From positions 451,298,287-451,362,286 of the forward strand of contig CM062296.1 of assembly GCA_031216915.1 (NCBI GenBank): a stretch of 64,000 nt of DNA, given 5' to 3'. This document shows positions 20,683 to 30,655 of the stretch, in pieces. The notes under the pieces are model-generated. The model searched no databases and was not told the origin of the DNA. It saw nothing but the letters and a program-made list of their open reading frames with translations. Source of the stretch: Pictodentalium vernedei (taxonomy: Eukaryota > Mollusca > Scaphopoda > Dentaliida > Dentaliidae). The first letter of the stretch is position 1, and every line of letters begins with the position of its first letter. Position numbers and translations under genes: made by a program.

Positions 20683-21236
20683 AAACCGATTTTAATATAC
20701 TCTTCGAAAATTAAAAGGAACTGGAATTTTAGAAACGTCAAGATACTTCCATGTATTGCATGAAAGTATTGAACAAATTTGTTTGCATTCTGTCACCTTA
20801 AAATGCACCACATATAATTTTATGTTGAAGTAGATAGATCACATTTGAACTTTTGCAGGGGCCGCGGCAAACAATTCCAAAAGATTCCCCAGTACTGGTG
20901 CTGTTGAATGGACACCAAGTTCAAAATTGACTGGACTGAGGCTGGTACGAACAAGAATGTCGCGAATGTTTCACGACGCTTGAAAGCCATGACTGGGGGC
21001 TTGGGAAATGTCTGGAATAAGGCTGGATCATCCTCAATAAGCGTCCAGTGTTTTCGAAGTATGCTGGAAAGATTTGAAAGATCTGGGTTAAATGTTGTGA
21101 CAAAAGGTATGCACGTGTTCTGTGTGGGTGGCTGATATCGTAACAGATCGTCCCGTGCTACATGGAAGTATCTTGACACTTCTAAAATTCCAGTTGCTTT
21201 TAATTTTCGAAGGGTATATTAAAATCGGGTTCCATC
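20683..21236 (-). mobile_element. Fragment with about 75-bp TIRs round a Penelope-like C-terminal region
   Basis: The arms 20683-20757 and 21160-21236 are inverted copies (GATTTTAATATACTC, TTCGAAAATTAAAAG, GTCAAGATACTTCCATGTA). Between them, on the minus strand (21179-20820), lies IPFVTTFNPDLSNLSSILRKHW...DPALFQTFPKPPVMAFKRRE, continued in a shifted frame by NIRDILVRTSL. This block resembles the region after the palm domain of Penelope-like reverse transcriptases. One frameshift near 20965 is evident. Confidence 0.6.
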
Positions 21237-21240
21237 GGGA

Positions 21241-21545
21241 GTTGGGGCTTTCTAGAATACTTTTCAGTGACAGTATTTTTTACCTTTTGCTTTCTACTTT
21301 TACCCCGGTTCTTTTTTTTCTTTTCGGGTTGTTTTGCACACCCGTTCCATCAGAACTTGGCTCACGAGAACTTTTATCGCCACATTTCATTTCTTTCGTC
21401 GTCTGTGTGTATTTTTCTTGTTGTGTTTGTACCCTAAAGAAGGTCTTCAGCAGACCGAAAGCTAGGTGAAATTGTTTTTTTTTTTTTTTGTTTTGTTGTA
21501 TTTTCCTGTGCTGTTTGAGCTTTATTTAGACAAATATATATATAT
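21241..21545 (+). repeat. Direct repeat 2 (pLTR candidate)
   Basis: This is the second copy of 19640-19915. The hammerhead-like core is damaged (CTAAAGA instead of CTGAAGA). It ends in an AT microsatellite. Confidence 0.5.
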
Positions 21546-21601
21546 ATGTCAAGCAGGAATTCCACCAGGCATCATCTTAACACCGCGCCACTGGATTGAC
21601 A

Positions 21602-21634
21602 ACTGTAAATTTTAAAGCGTTTTTGGAAGGTGGC
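21602..21634 (+). repeat. 33-bp direct repeat flanking the Gypsy element, left copy
   Basis: Positions 21602-21634 are identical to 33058-33090, immediately outside the two LTRs. Confidence 0.95.
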
Positions 21635-23399
21635 TGTAACCAGTTCTTGTGTTGGGTCAAGTAACAACAAGTTGGTATAGAGTTTAACGTGGATTCGGTT
21701 TAATTATCACAAATCATCAAACCATCAACACAAATATTTCATCAAAAACCAAACTCTACAAATAAACAATAAAAACTTCTTAAAATATGTACAACCTGGA
21801 TATTTCAGACTTCATCCTCATCATTTCAGTGATTTCCACACAAGAGGTGTAATTAACTGAGCTCGTTTCAAGGAGTCATCATCTGATGTACATCACTGGA
21901 ACAGGCTCAATGAGCTCATTCCAGTAGGGTACAGCAGTCAATGAACCCTTGACAATCACTGTTATGTAATCAACAGTGAGCTCATACCAAGAAAGTACAA
22001 TCCAATGTCACGAACTGGGACAAGCTCCATGAGCTCATTCTAGTAAGATACAGCAGGCGATAGGCTCTTGGGATTAACCACAGTCCAACTCACCATAACA
22101 CACCACTAAAAGGTAGAAACTAGCATGCCACACTGGAGCGAGCCCATCAAGCTCATTCCGGTTAGGCACAACAGTTGATGGACTATCAGTGCACAGGTAT
22201 AATACATTAAACCAAAAGGTAATGAAAAAATGATGAGGCTATTATTCAATAAGAGTCGCTAATTATGACCAAGTTACTTCCCTTATATAAGATTCAGTAA
22301 ATTGTAATAAAACAATCCAAATGAAACAAATATGGTCCACCCATGCGTACACCACAGAACAACTTGAAGACCTAAATCTGACAAAAAGTCCCATTGGTGT
22401 ACCCACAAATAAATCACACGGCATACCAGATCTTTCACAATCCAGGTAACATTTCTGCACAAATATGTAAGTCCTAAATGAGACATGGTGGATAATTAAT
22501 CCACAGAAATAACAATCAACTATGAAGTGCAGACTGACTTAGAATCAAGCTATTGCTAAAATATACAATTTGACTGATTGGAGTTCAATGTTACTTTCAG
22601 CATATATGGCTATACCCAAATACCAAAATAAATCCTAATTCAATAAAAGTGATTCCGCACAACTGACTCAATAGTTCACTGAAACTCGGTCAACTAATGA
22701 CCTATAGCTTACCACTGCAGTGTAGTAATACTGCACTATTTAACAACAACAAATAGCGAAGTACCAATATTTACATTATAAAACTAAGATGAAAATGGAT
22801 GCATACCATCAGTGTGATAAGCTCTCCTCCTGTGTCTGTCTCTCTACATCATGGTACAGTCAAGTCCTATTCTATGCTAGCACCTGAATATAATAAATGA
22901 TAACACTAAGAGCTAGACTAAAATAACAATGGGAGAGTCAATAATTACACTGTCCTCAGTGGTATGTGCTCAATGTATTCTGCAAAGCAGAAAGCATTGA
23001 ATCGTGTACTCACTGATGACAATGCAATTGCAGATATAATTTCCAGCATCAACAGTGCTGTACGAAGCCAAAGTATTTCCATTTATGCCAGATTAATTAA
23101 TAATTAATTATTATAACTAAATATTACTTAATTACTACAAACCGCAGAAAACTATCAAGTTACAATTTAGAATTCGGAACAAACTGACCTCACAATATCG
23201 CAGCTCGAAACAGGAATTATAGTTATTTAATTTCATAACTTATTACTGATTATTCCAATTATTGTGGGTCTGGACACTGATTGCATGACCAGACCAGTGC
23301 TCCAGGCAGTGGAGCACTGAACGGATGAGGCAATCAATGCGGCTGAAGTTATAAATTACCAGTTAATAAATAAATAAATAAATAAATAGATAAATATTA

Positions 23400-23453
<54 letters not shown>

Positions 23454-24056
23454 CCTATGCAGTAATTTGACTGTACCTTGACTAAAGAACTCCTCAATCC
23501 TCCTTATTCCATATTATTTTATGTTCCTGACATTTTCCATGAATTACACAGAGTAGAACATTTAATACAATTTTATAATTTTATCAAAAAACACAGATTT
23601 CACAAAAATAGCACTGATCTCTCTGCACAAAACTGAGGGTATAATTTGAAAACCCTTGTCCAGTAAATTACCTGAACAGACAGGTGAGCAGTAAACGAAT
23701 CTGTCCAATGGTGTTACTTGGACAGATTTGACTGCCTAATAAGGTTATGTTAGTTGGTTGATTAGTGAACAGTGCATGAAGTTTGTCTGAGTTATATATG
23801 GAGCAAACTAGATTGTAGGTCATTGAGGTAATCAATAACCTGTAACTGGACATCAGTGGCCAGAGGCTCAGCTACAATATAAACACACTAGGAGACATAT
23901 ATATAAACCGTTTTCAATGGAAATTATGTTCCATTCTGCATCACAGTACTTCACCTAAAAACAAAACTAATTTCTGCTAGCTAAAAATAGTAATAAACAG
24001 TATGTACAGTTGAAATAAAAATATATTGCAACATCCCCAATTCTGATTCTGTCACA
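21635..24056 (-). repeat. 3' LTR of the Gypsy element (2,422 bp)
   Basis: It is near-identical to 30656-33057. It contains a TA microsatellite (23403-23451) longer than in the other LTR. The ends are TGTGACAG...GGTTACA on the minus strand. A purine-rich tract (GGGGGGAACTG, minus) lies at 24057-24067. Confidence 0.95.
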
Positions 24057-24091
24057 CAGTTCCCCCCATCGAGAAATGTCGTCCTAGACAT

Positions 24092-26070
24092 TTACTCTTT
24101 AGTAATGAGAGACAGAACTGCTTGACATATACTACTACTGTTATCTTTAAAAAATCCTTCGTCTGCTAAAGACTTTAAAACACCAACTCTGTCTTTCCAT
24201 TCTTCAGTAGTAGTAGTTTGTGCCATGCTGTATTCACCAGATGTCATCCATGAGGGCTGTTTTCATGACCGAGTGGAATGTCTTGGTAATGCTACTGGTG
24301 GAGTATTACTTTCACCATGTATCACATCATTACTTTGAGCATTTCCAGGAGAAGCATCTGATGGGGTAATTTCTGTAATGGTTTCTACATTACTATCTTC
24401 TACCCGGGAAGGCACTGATTCATCAAGAATTGATGAATTTCCACCAGGAATAAGATCAGCATCACCTGGAATGTGATTGTGGGCGTCCCCACGATGTTCT
24501 TCTTCCTGGGTCTCCCCAGCAGAGCCAAAGTCGTCGAGAGACAAATCGTCCATTTTGGCTGGCCACTTCAGTATTTGGTGGAATACTGATTTCTGTATGA
24601 GGCATGACCATAAACTCATCCTCACTATCACTCTCACCTTTCTCTTCTTCCACTCGGTTCTTGATATCTGTAATTTCTTTACATTTCTTCTTTTGAGGTA
24701 TTGGTGTAGGGGGACATTGTTCTTTTAATACTTTACGAGGTGCAGCTTTTGGTGGTGTTGTATCTTTAAGCTTCTCTGTACTTCTTGAAATTTTACGAGG
24801 TGCTGGTTCTTGTGGGACAGAATTCTTTTCCAAGTCTTCATTTAAAATATTTACAGGAAGCAATAGGTTTCTGTGTAAAATTCTAGATTTTCCTTCTCCG
24901 TCTTCTCTTTTCACTTCATAAACTGGTATGGTCACATTTGGTTGGTCCACTATCACATAAATTTCGTCACTCCAACGGTCTACCAGTTTATGTCGTCCTT
25001 CAAAGGCCATTCTTTTAACAAGAACTCAGTCTCCCACTTGAATATGAGCACCTCTAACTTTGATGTCATATGTCTTCTTTTGATGACCTTGAGCCTTATC
25101 GATGTTTCTATTCGCCTTTCTGTATGCTTCTTTAAACTTCTCCTTCAAATTAGTGGCATACTTGGATAAGGACTGTGACTTTTTGTTTTCCTCCAATCCA
25201 AATTCCAGATCCACTGGTAGGCGTGGCTCACGTCCAAACATCAAATAAAAGGGTGAGTATCCAGTAGTGTCATGGCGAGTGCTGTTGTAGGCATGTACTA
25301 ATGCAGCTATGGTTGTAGTCCAGGCTGCCTTTTTCTCCTTTTCCAGGGTGCCCAACATGTCAATAAGTGTGCAATTAAATCTCTCACACATTCCATTGCC
25401 CATAGGGTGATATGGAGTAGTGCGAGATTTATCCATACCAAGAACTGACAGCATTTCCTGAATCAATTTTGATTCAAAATTTGCACCCTGGTCAGAATGA
25501 ATTCGGCGAGGTAAACCAGAGTGTGGTACAAACTGGTTAAGAAATACATCAGCTGTAGTTTTCGCACTCATGTTTCTGGTTGGATAGGCTTGTGCATAGC
25601 GGGTATAATGATCTGTTACCACCAAACCATATTGTATGCCACCTTTCGATGTATCTAGCTGCAAATAGTCCATACATACTAGCTTGAGTGGCTGAGATGT
25701 CTGTATATTCACTAGAGGTGTCTTTTGTTTCCCTATTTCTTTGAAACAGATACATCGACCACAGCTAGGAATCCAATTCTGTACATCAGTTGACATACCT
25801 GGCCAATAAAACCGGTCCCTCAGTAAAGACAGAGTTCTCTCTCTTCCAGAATGTCCAACATTATTATGAAAACTGTTCAAAACATGATAAATAAATTCAG
25901 ATGGCAAAACTAACTGTAAATGGTTTACTTCATCTGTACAAGTTTCCTTGTAGAGAACACCTCTTACAATTTTCAGACGATCAAAGTTTCTGTACATAGC
26001 TGTATGAAATGACAGTAAGGGTAATTTAGCTAAAATTGGTCTCCGTTTATTTGTTACAGCTGAGTACCAA
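24092..26070 (-). pseudogene. Gypsy pol, integrase part with C-terminal tail
   Basis: The integrase joins the cDNA to host DNA. The zinc-binding region (HNNVGHSGRERTL...SCGRCICF) lies near 25850. The catalytic core shows Asp in CMDYLQLD, Asp in HSDQGANFE and Glu in MCERFN, followed by GYSPFYLMFGREPRLP. An in-frame TGA (25026-25028) follows VGD, where an Arg codon (CGA) is expected. The same frame then continues with LVKRMAFEGRHKLVDRW. A frameshift near 24565 and another TGA at 24263-24265 interrupt the charged tail, which ends at TAA 24092-24094. The enzyme core itself is undamaged. The reading joins the RNase H frame upstream only through a 1-bp shift in the A5 run near 26080 (T run on the coding strand). 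Confidence 0.9.
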
Positions 26071-26074
26071 ACAC

Positions 26075-28303
26075 TTAAAAATTATCATCCCGCTGAGCCG
26101 CTCTTATTTCTTTTGTCGTCTTTTGCTGCATAATTTCTTGGCCTGTTGGTTGTAAATCTGCTACAACATTCTCTGACATTGACAAGGATTCAATATAAGT
26201 CTGATGGTGAACACCATGACAAATGGCTTGAATTGTGTCCTTGTTGACCACCGATGTATTCTCTGTTTGAGACTGTTGGTGTGGTAAAGTAGGGTGTCTT
26301 GAAAGAGCATCAGCATCCTTGTTTGTTCTACCAGGTCTATAAACAATATCAAAGTTGAATGTTGAAAGGGCAGCAAGCCATCGGTGTCCAGCCGCATCCA
26401 ATTTTGCTGTACTCAGAACATAGGTAAGTGGATTGTTGTCTGTTAGAACAGTAAATTTTTGACCATACAAATAATCGTGGAATTTATCACAGACAGCCCA
26501 CTTGAGTGCCAAAAATTCCAGCTTATGAGCAGGATAATTGCTTTCTGCCTTGTTAAGTCCTCGGCTTGCATACCAAACCACTCTCTTCAATTTGTCATGG
26601 TTCTGATATAATACAGCCCCCAATCCTTTTTGGCTGGCATCAGTGTGTAACTCAAATGTTTTGCCATAATCAGGATATGCCAAGACTGGTGGTGTTGATA
26701 ACATTGCCTTTAAATTCTGGAATGCCATATCTTGATCTGGCCCCCATTTCCAAGTTGTTGGTTTTCCAGATTTTCTTTTTCCTCTAATTTTTTTCTCTGG
26801 TCTGGGCATAAGTTCTGTCAGTGGTTTAGTGACTTTGGAGAAATCTTTGCAGAATCGGCGATAATAGCCAGCGAAACCAAGAAACTGTTGGACTTCTTCT
26901 GGTGTTGTAGGTTTTGGCCAATCTTTAATTTTCTTGATCTTCTTTGGATCAGTTTCAATCCCATTTGCTGATATGACATGACTAATAAAATTTACTTTCT
27001 CCTGGAAAAAAGAGCACTTTTTCGGTGACAACTTTAAACCACACTCTCGAAGACGAATAAATATTTTTTCTAGTCTTTCCATATGTTGTTCTATACTATC
27101 AGAAAAAATGATTAAATCATCAAGATAGATAAAACAAATTTTTAAGTGTAGTTCACCGAAACATTGCTCCATAACACGCTGATATGTCGCAGGTGCATTG
27201 GCTAAACCAAATGGGAGATGATTGTACTCGTAAAATCCCAGTGGACCAACAGTAAAGGCAGTTCTCTGTTTGTGGTCTTCATCTATGTCAATCTGGTAGT
27301 AGCCGGACTTCATATCTACAACACTAAAATATTTCGCGCCAGCTAAAGAATCTAATACTTCATCTATGTGAGGGAGTGCATAACTGTCTTTGACTGTCTT
27401 GTTATTTAAAACTCGATAGTCAATACACATTCTCAGCCTACCATCCTTTCGTCGTGCTAAGACAACAGGAGATGCATAGGGAGAATATGATGTCCTGATC
27501 ACACCAGAGGATATTAGTTGTTGCAGATGTTCCAGTACTTCTTCATACATAGCTGGGGGTATTCTTCTAAATCTCTTCTTGAATGGTGTTTCATCTGTTA
27601 ACTCTATCCTGTGTTTTACCTTTCCATAGTGACCAATGTCTTTTTCATTTTGGGAGAAAACATCTTCATACTTCATCAACAAATCGTTGAAGTGTTGACA
27701 CTGTCCAGTGGATAATGAAGAAGTTGAAATCTCCAAATCATCAATAAAATTCTTGAGCTGGTCACACCCTCCATTTTGTAGAACCTCTCCATGTTCAATC
27801 ATCATGGGCTGAACTTCACAAAGTATTGCATTTGGTGGAATTGTGACAGTTTTTGTTGAACAATTAGAGACTGGTACATCAACGAAACATTTTCCTTTAC
27901 CACTATAAGTAAAGATTGACGGACTCAAATCTAAATCTTTCATAAACACTGCATCAGTTGTAGACTGTAAGATTGCATTTGTTGAAGTGTAGTCCATAGT
28001 CTGAATCATACATCCAGATATTGTAGCAGAAGTTTTCTCACAGCATTTCACTATTCCCAAAATATTCTTGTTGCGCTTTAAATTCTTCTCATGCTGTAGG
28101 ATACACTTAAAACTGATGTACCAAGGTGTAGATAAAGTTTTTGTCTGCATCATTCTGGATCCATATGTATCTGTACAGGACTGTAATACAGGGTTTAAAA
28201 TATTTGTTCCAACAAGTAATGGGACCCTAGAATTATAGTTACTTGTAAGTACAACAAGAGCAATACAACTCTGATCTACTGGTTTTGTAACCCTGAGAAA
28301 CAA
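26075..28303 (-). CDS. Gypsy pol, reverse transcriptase and RNase H
   Basis: The open frame is 742 codons. RT spans about residues 240-440 with RMCIDYRVLN, FSVVDMKSGYYQI, LPFGLANAPATYQ and the catalytic YLDD (393-396). The connection has QQFLGFAGYYRRFCKDFS. RNase H begins about residue 550 with FELHTDASQKGLG, then LEFLALKWA and VLTDNNPLTYVL, and the tail carries DADALSRHP. All key acidic residues are present. It is out of frame with the protease upstream (break near 28300) and with the integrase downstream (break near 26080). Whether these are mutations or translational shifts cannot be settled here; mutation is likelier. Confidence 0.95.
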   Translation of the reverse strand: MFLRVTKPVDQSCIALVVLTSNYNSRVPLLVGTNILNPVLQSCTDTYGSRMMQTKTLSTPWYISFKCILQHEKNLKRNKNILGIVKCCEKTSATISGCMIQTMDYTSTNAILQSTTDAVFMKDLDLSPSIFTYSGKGKCFVDVPVSNCSTKTVTIPPNAILCEVQPMMIEHGEVLQNGGCDQLKNFIDDLEISTSSLSTGQCQHFNDLLMKYEDVFSQNEKDIGHYGKVKHRIELTDETPFKKRFRRIPPAMYEEVLEHLQQLISSGVIRTSYSPYASPVVLARRKDGRLRMCIDYRVLNNKTVKDSYALPHIDEVLDSLAGAKYFSVVDMKSGYYQIDIDEDHKQRTAFTVGPLGFYEYNHLPFGLANAPATYQRVMEQCFGELHLKICFIYLDDLIIFSDSIEQHMERLEKIFIRLRECGLKLSPKKCSFFQEKVNFISHVISANGIETDPKKIKKIKDWPKPTTPEEVQQFLGFAGYYRRFCKDFSKVTKPLTELMPRPEKKIRGKRKSGKPTTWKWGPDQDMAFQNLKAMLSTPPVLAYPDYGKTFELHTDASQKGLGAVLYQNHDKLKRVVWYASRGLNKAESNYPAHKLEFLALKWAVCDKFHDYLYGQKFTVLTDNNPLTYVLSTAKLDAAGHRWLAALSTFNFDIVYRPGRTNKDADALSRHPTLPHQQSQTENTSVVNKDTIQAICHGVHHQTYIESLSMSENVVADLQPTGQEIMQQKTTKEIRAAQRDDNF

Positions 28304-28595
28304 ACATCTAGTTCCACATGTCCTTCATAAGGTAAAGTTTTTCCATCTGCACACTCAATGTTCAGAATACAATTGAGAGACTTCATCGGCATATCTGACA
28401 AGTGTGCATCATAAAATTCTCTTGAAATCGTCGACACAGTTGAACCTGTATCCAATAGAGCATAGCTATCGATACCATTTATTGACACTTGTGTTTCAGT
28501 ACTGGAACCAACTAAATTTTCAGTACCTGGGCTAGTATCAGTAGTGTTTTGACCTATGAATAGCCCATTTTCATAGGTCTTCAATAGTTTAAATT
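28276..28595 (-). CDS. Gypsy protease, in the -1 frame relative to gag
   Basis: This retropepsin-like aspartic protease matures the Gag-Pol polyprotein. ALLDTGSTVSTIS carries the catalytic Asp-Thr-Gly. There is no ATG at its start. The frame is entered from gag at the heptamer TTTAAAC (plus positions 28587-28593), three nucleotides before the gag TGA. Its end (LDVCF...) runs out of frame with RT near 28300. Confidence 0.85.
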
Positions 28596-29674
28596 AAATC
28601 TTGGAGATTTTTTCTGATGGTCAAGTCGAACCCTACAGCCGATCTGTAGATGTCCCATCTGACCACACCTATAGCACTGGACTTCATTTCTTGGCTGTCT
28701 GTAATTGTCATCTTGTCTTTCAGAACTGTATTGTTGTCTTGGTGGATGATCTCTGTAATTTGGTCTCGGTCTATTTTCCTGTCTCCAATTACGATTGGGT
28801 TCATTTCGTAATGAACTACCAGCAGATTGGTAATCTGGTCTGAATCTTTGTTGGTGTGTTTCATCAGAATCTTTCTTTTCTATTTTTGATTTCAGCTCCT
28901 TAACTTCAGAGCAGAGTTGATTTACAACCCCTGTTGGAGACCTTATTGGGTCCTCTGAAGTTATGGCCAATTTAGTGTGCACAGCTAAGAATCCCATCTC
29001 AGACTCAAGTCTTCTCAGCTCTACTCTAAGTCTATCAAAGCTAATAACCTCGTTAAACTTGAAGGCAGACACTGATTTTAATTGATGGTTCAATCCAGCA
29101 TAAAGTGCAGCACAAAGCATATCATTTGTTTCTGTTGACTGAATGACACCAGCATTAACAAGTTTGGCAACAAGATCTTCCAATCTGCTGGCAAAAGTTG
29201 AAACGTCTTCACCATCATTTTGTTTGGAACTATAAAATGCTGCCTGCAATGACTGTCGGATATCGACAGAACCAAACACAGAATCAAACTTATCAATAAT
29301 TTGTTGAATAGTTACATTTTGTCCCATGTGCATCAAAACTCTTGCAGCATTACCATTAACCGACCTTCTAATAGCTAATAGTATATCACTATTTGAATAC
29401 ACATGATCATTTACTAAAGATGTGACTTCATATCGCCACAAGTCAAAGTCACAATCCTTTGATGCTTCATCTCCAGAAAAGATAGTTTTAATGGTCCATA
29501 ATGGTAAGGTAAAGTTGGTTTAGACTTGACATCAGGTCCTAACTGACCAGAGCTGACTGCATCAACCATCCATTTTGCTAAGTCCTCAGAACTATCTACT
29601 TTAGGCTTCACGCCTAACTTTTTAAATGCTTCAGCAAGCTTTTCAAGCTCTAAACTAGTTAATTTTTCAGCCAT
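28581..29674 (-). pseudogene. Gypsy gag with zinc knuckle, one frameshift
   Basis: Gag starts at MAEKLTSLE (29674). A frame break near 29485 separates the first 63 or so codons from the main frame. Main-frame landmarks are AARVLMHMG, FDSVFGSVDIRQSL, FYSSKQNDGEDVSTFASRLEDL and an Arg/Gln-rich linker. A CCHC zinc knuckle (CYRCGQMGHLQIGC) near 28650 would bind the RNA genome. The stop TGA is at 28581-28583. Gag builds the retrotransposon particle in the cytoplasm. The small ORF upstream of MAEK is not needed to explain the protein. Confidence 0.9.
28587..28593 (-). promoter_or_regulatory. Programmed -1 ribosomal frameshift heptamer between gag and protease
   Basis: On the minus strand TTT AAT T|TTA|AAC TAT TGA contains the classical U UUA AAC slippery heptamer in the correct phase. 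A -1 slip reads CTA TTG AAG, exactly the protease frame. Confidence 0.8.
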
Positions 29675-30635
29675 TGTTACAAATATGGTAATAATAATAA
29701 ATAATTGTACTATAAATGTTTTGGACGCCCTAAATGTTTTCGAATGAAAACATGACATAGCTAACATATGATACAATATGTATAAGTAAACCAGTACGTC
29801 ACATTATTGGACACCATTGAGTTAAGTGTTCATTGCTTGATTTTTTCAATGGTTTAATGAAGTACAATGTGTACCTAATTTTTTTGTTGAAAAGTTTTAA
29901 GTTGGAACAAGTATTACATTATATTACCTCCAAGTACCAACTTGAAAATAAATGAATAGTCATAATTTGAAAAAAAATTTTTTTCAAAACATCTAAGTTT
30001 CACTGAAAATCAGAAACAAAATGTTCAACCTGTACAAAAATGTTATTAGTGTATTCAGTGGTTAAAGAACTCAAAAATTTTGTTGATTAGTGGTGCACAA
30101 TGTTATATTAGTTCAACCATTGAATTGTTCAGCTGAAAACCCTTATAGAAAACCAGTGTGCACTAAATCATAATAAAACAATTGTACCAATTGTACAAAC
30201 CATAAGTGGTCACTCAAAAAAAAAATTAAAGTACAATCATTCTGAAAATGAAATGATCATTTCTCACATAAAACACCATTGAGAAAATTGAATAGCAGTT
30301 CAGTATACCAATATATAATTAATAATAAAACAGTTATGTCAACATTTCCTACACCTTCGGTTAACCGCAAGTATTTTTCAAAAAAAATTTTATAAGTTGA
30401 GCAGTCAAAAAAAAAAAAAAAAAAAATTAAAGTCAAATGTGTAAGTGGGGTCAGTCAGTGTTTTTCAGACACACAACACAAAGATGTTCCAGCACAGATT
30501 GGTAACAGTATGTGAATTGTTTATCTACTAAGTCTCACGTCCAGTGAAGCGCACAGCACATGAAGACAATGTTGACAAGTTCCAATCCATTGTTGACACA
30601 GGAAGTTGATGATGATGTTGTTGTTGTTGTTGATA
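29675..30635 (-). other. Leader (5' UTR) of the Gypsy element
   Basis: AT-rich sequence of about 0.96 kb between the primer-binding site and gag. It contains an A21 run (30406-30426) and no coding pattern. Confidence 0.7.
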
Positions 30636-30653
30636 ATCACCAGTTGGGCGCCA
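30636..30653 (-). promoter_or_regulatory. Primer-binding site of the Gypsy element
   Basis: On the minus strand TGGCGCCCAACTGGTGAT begins 2 nt after the 5' LTR. TGGCGCCC is the standard complement of a tRNA 3' end with CCA. The priming tRNA was not determined. Confidence 0.8.
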
Positions 30654-30655
30654 TT

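Noticed and set aside
24477..26971. Plus-strand reading frames inside the Gypsy element
   Set aside because: They are antisense shadows of pol with no recognisable motifs.
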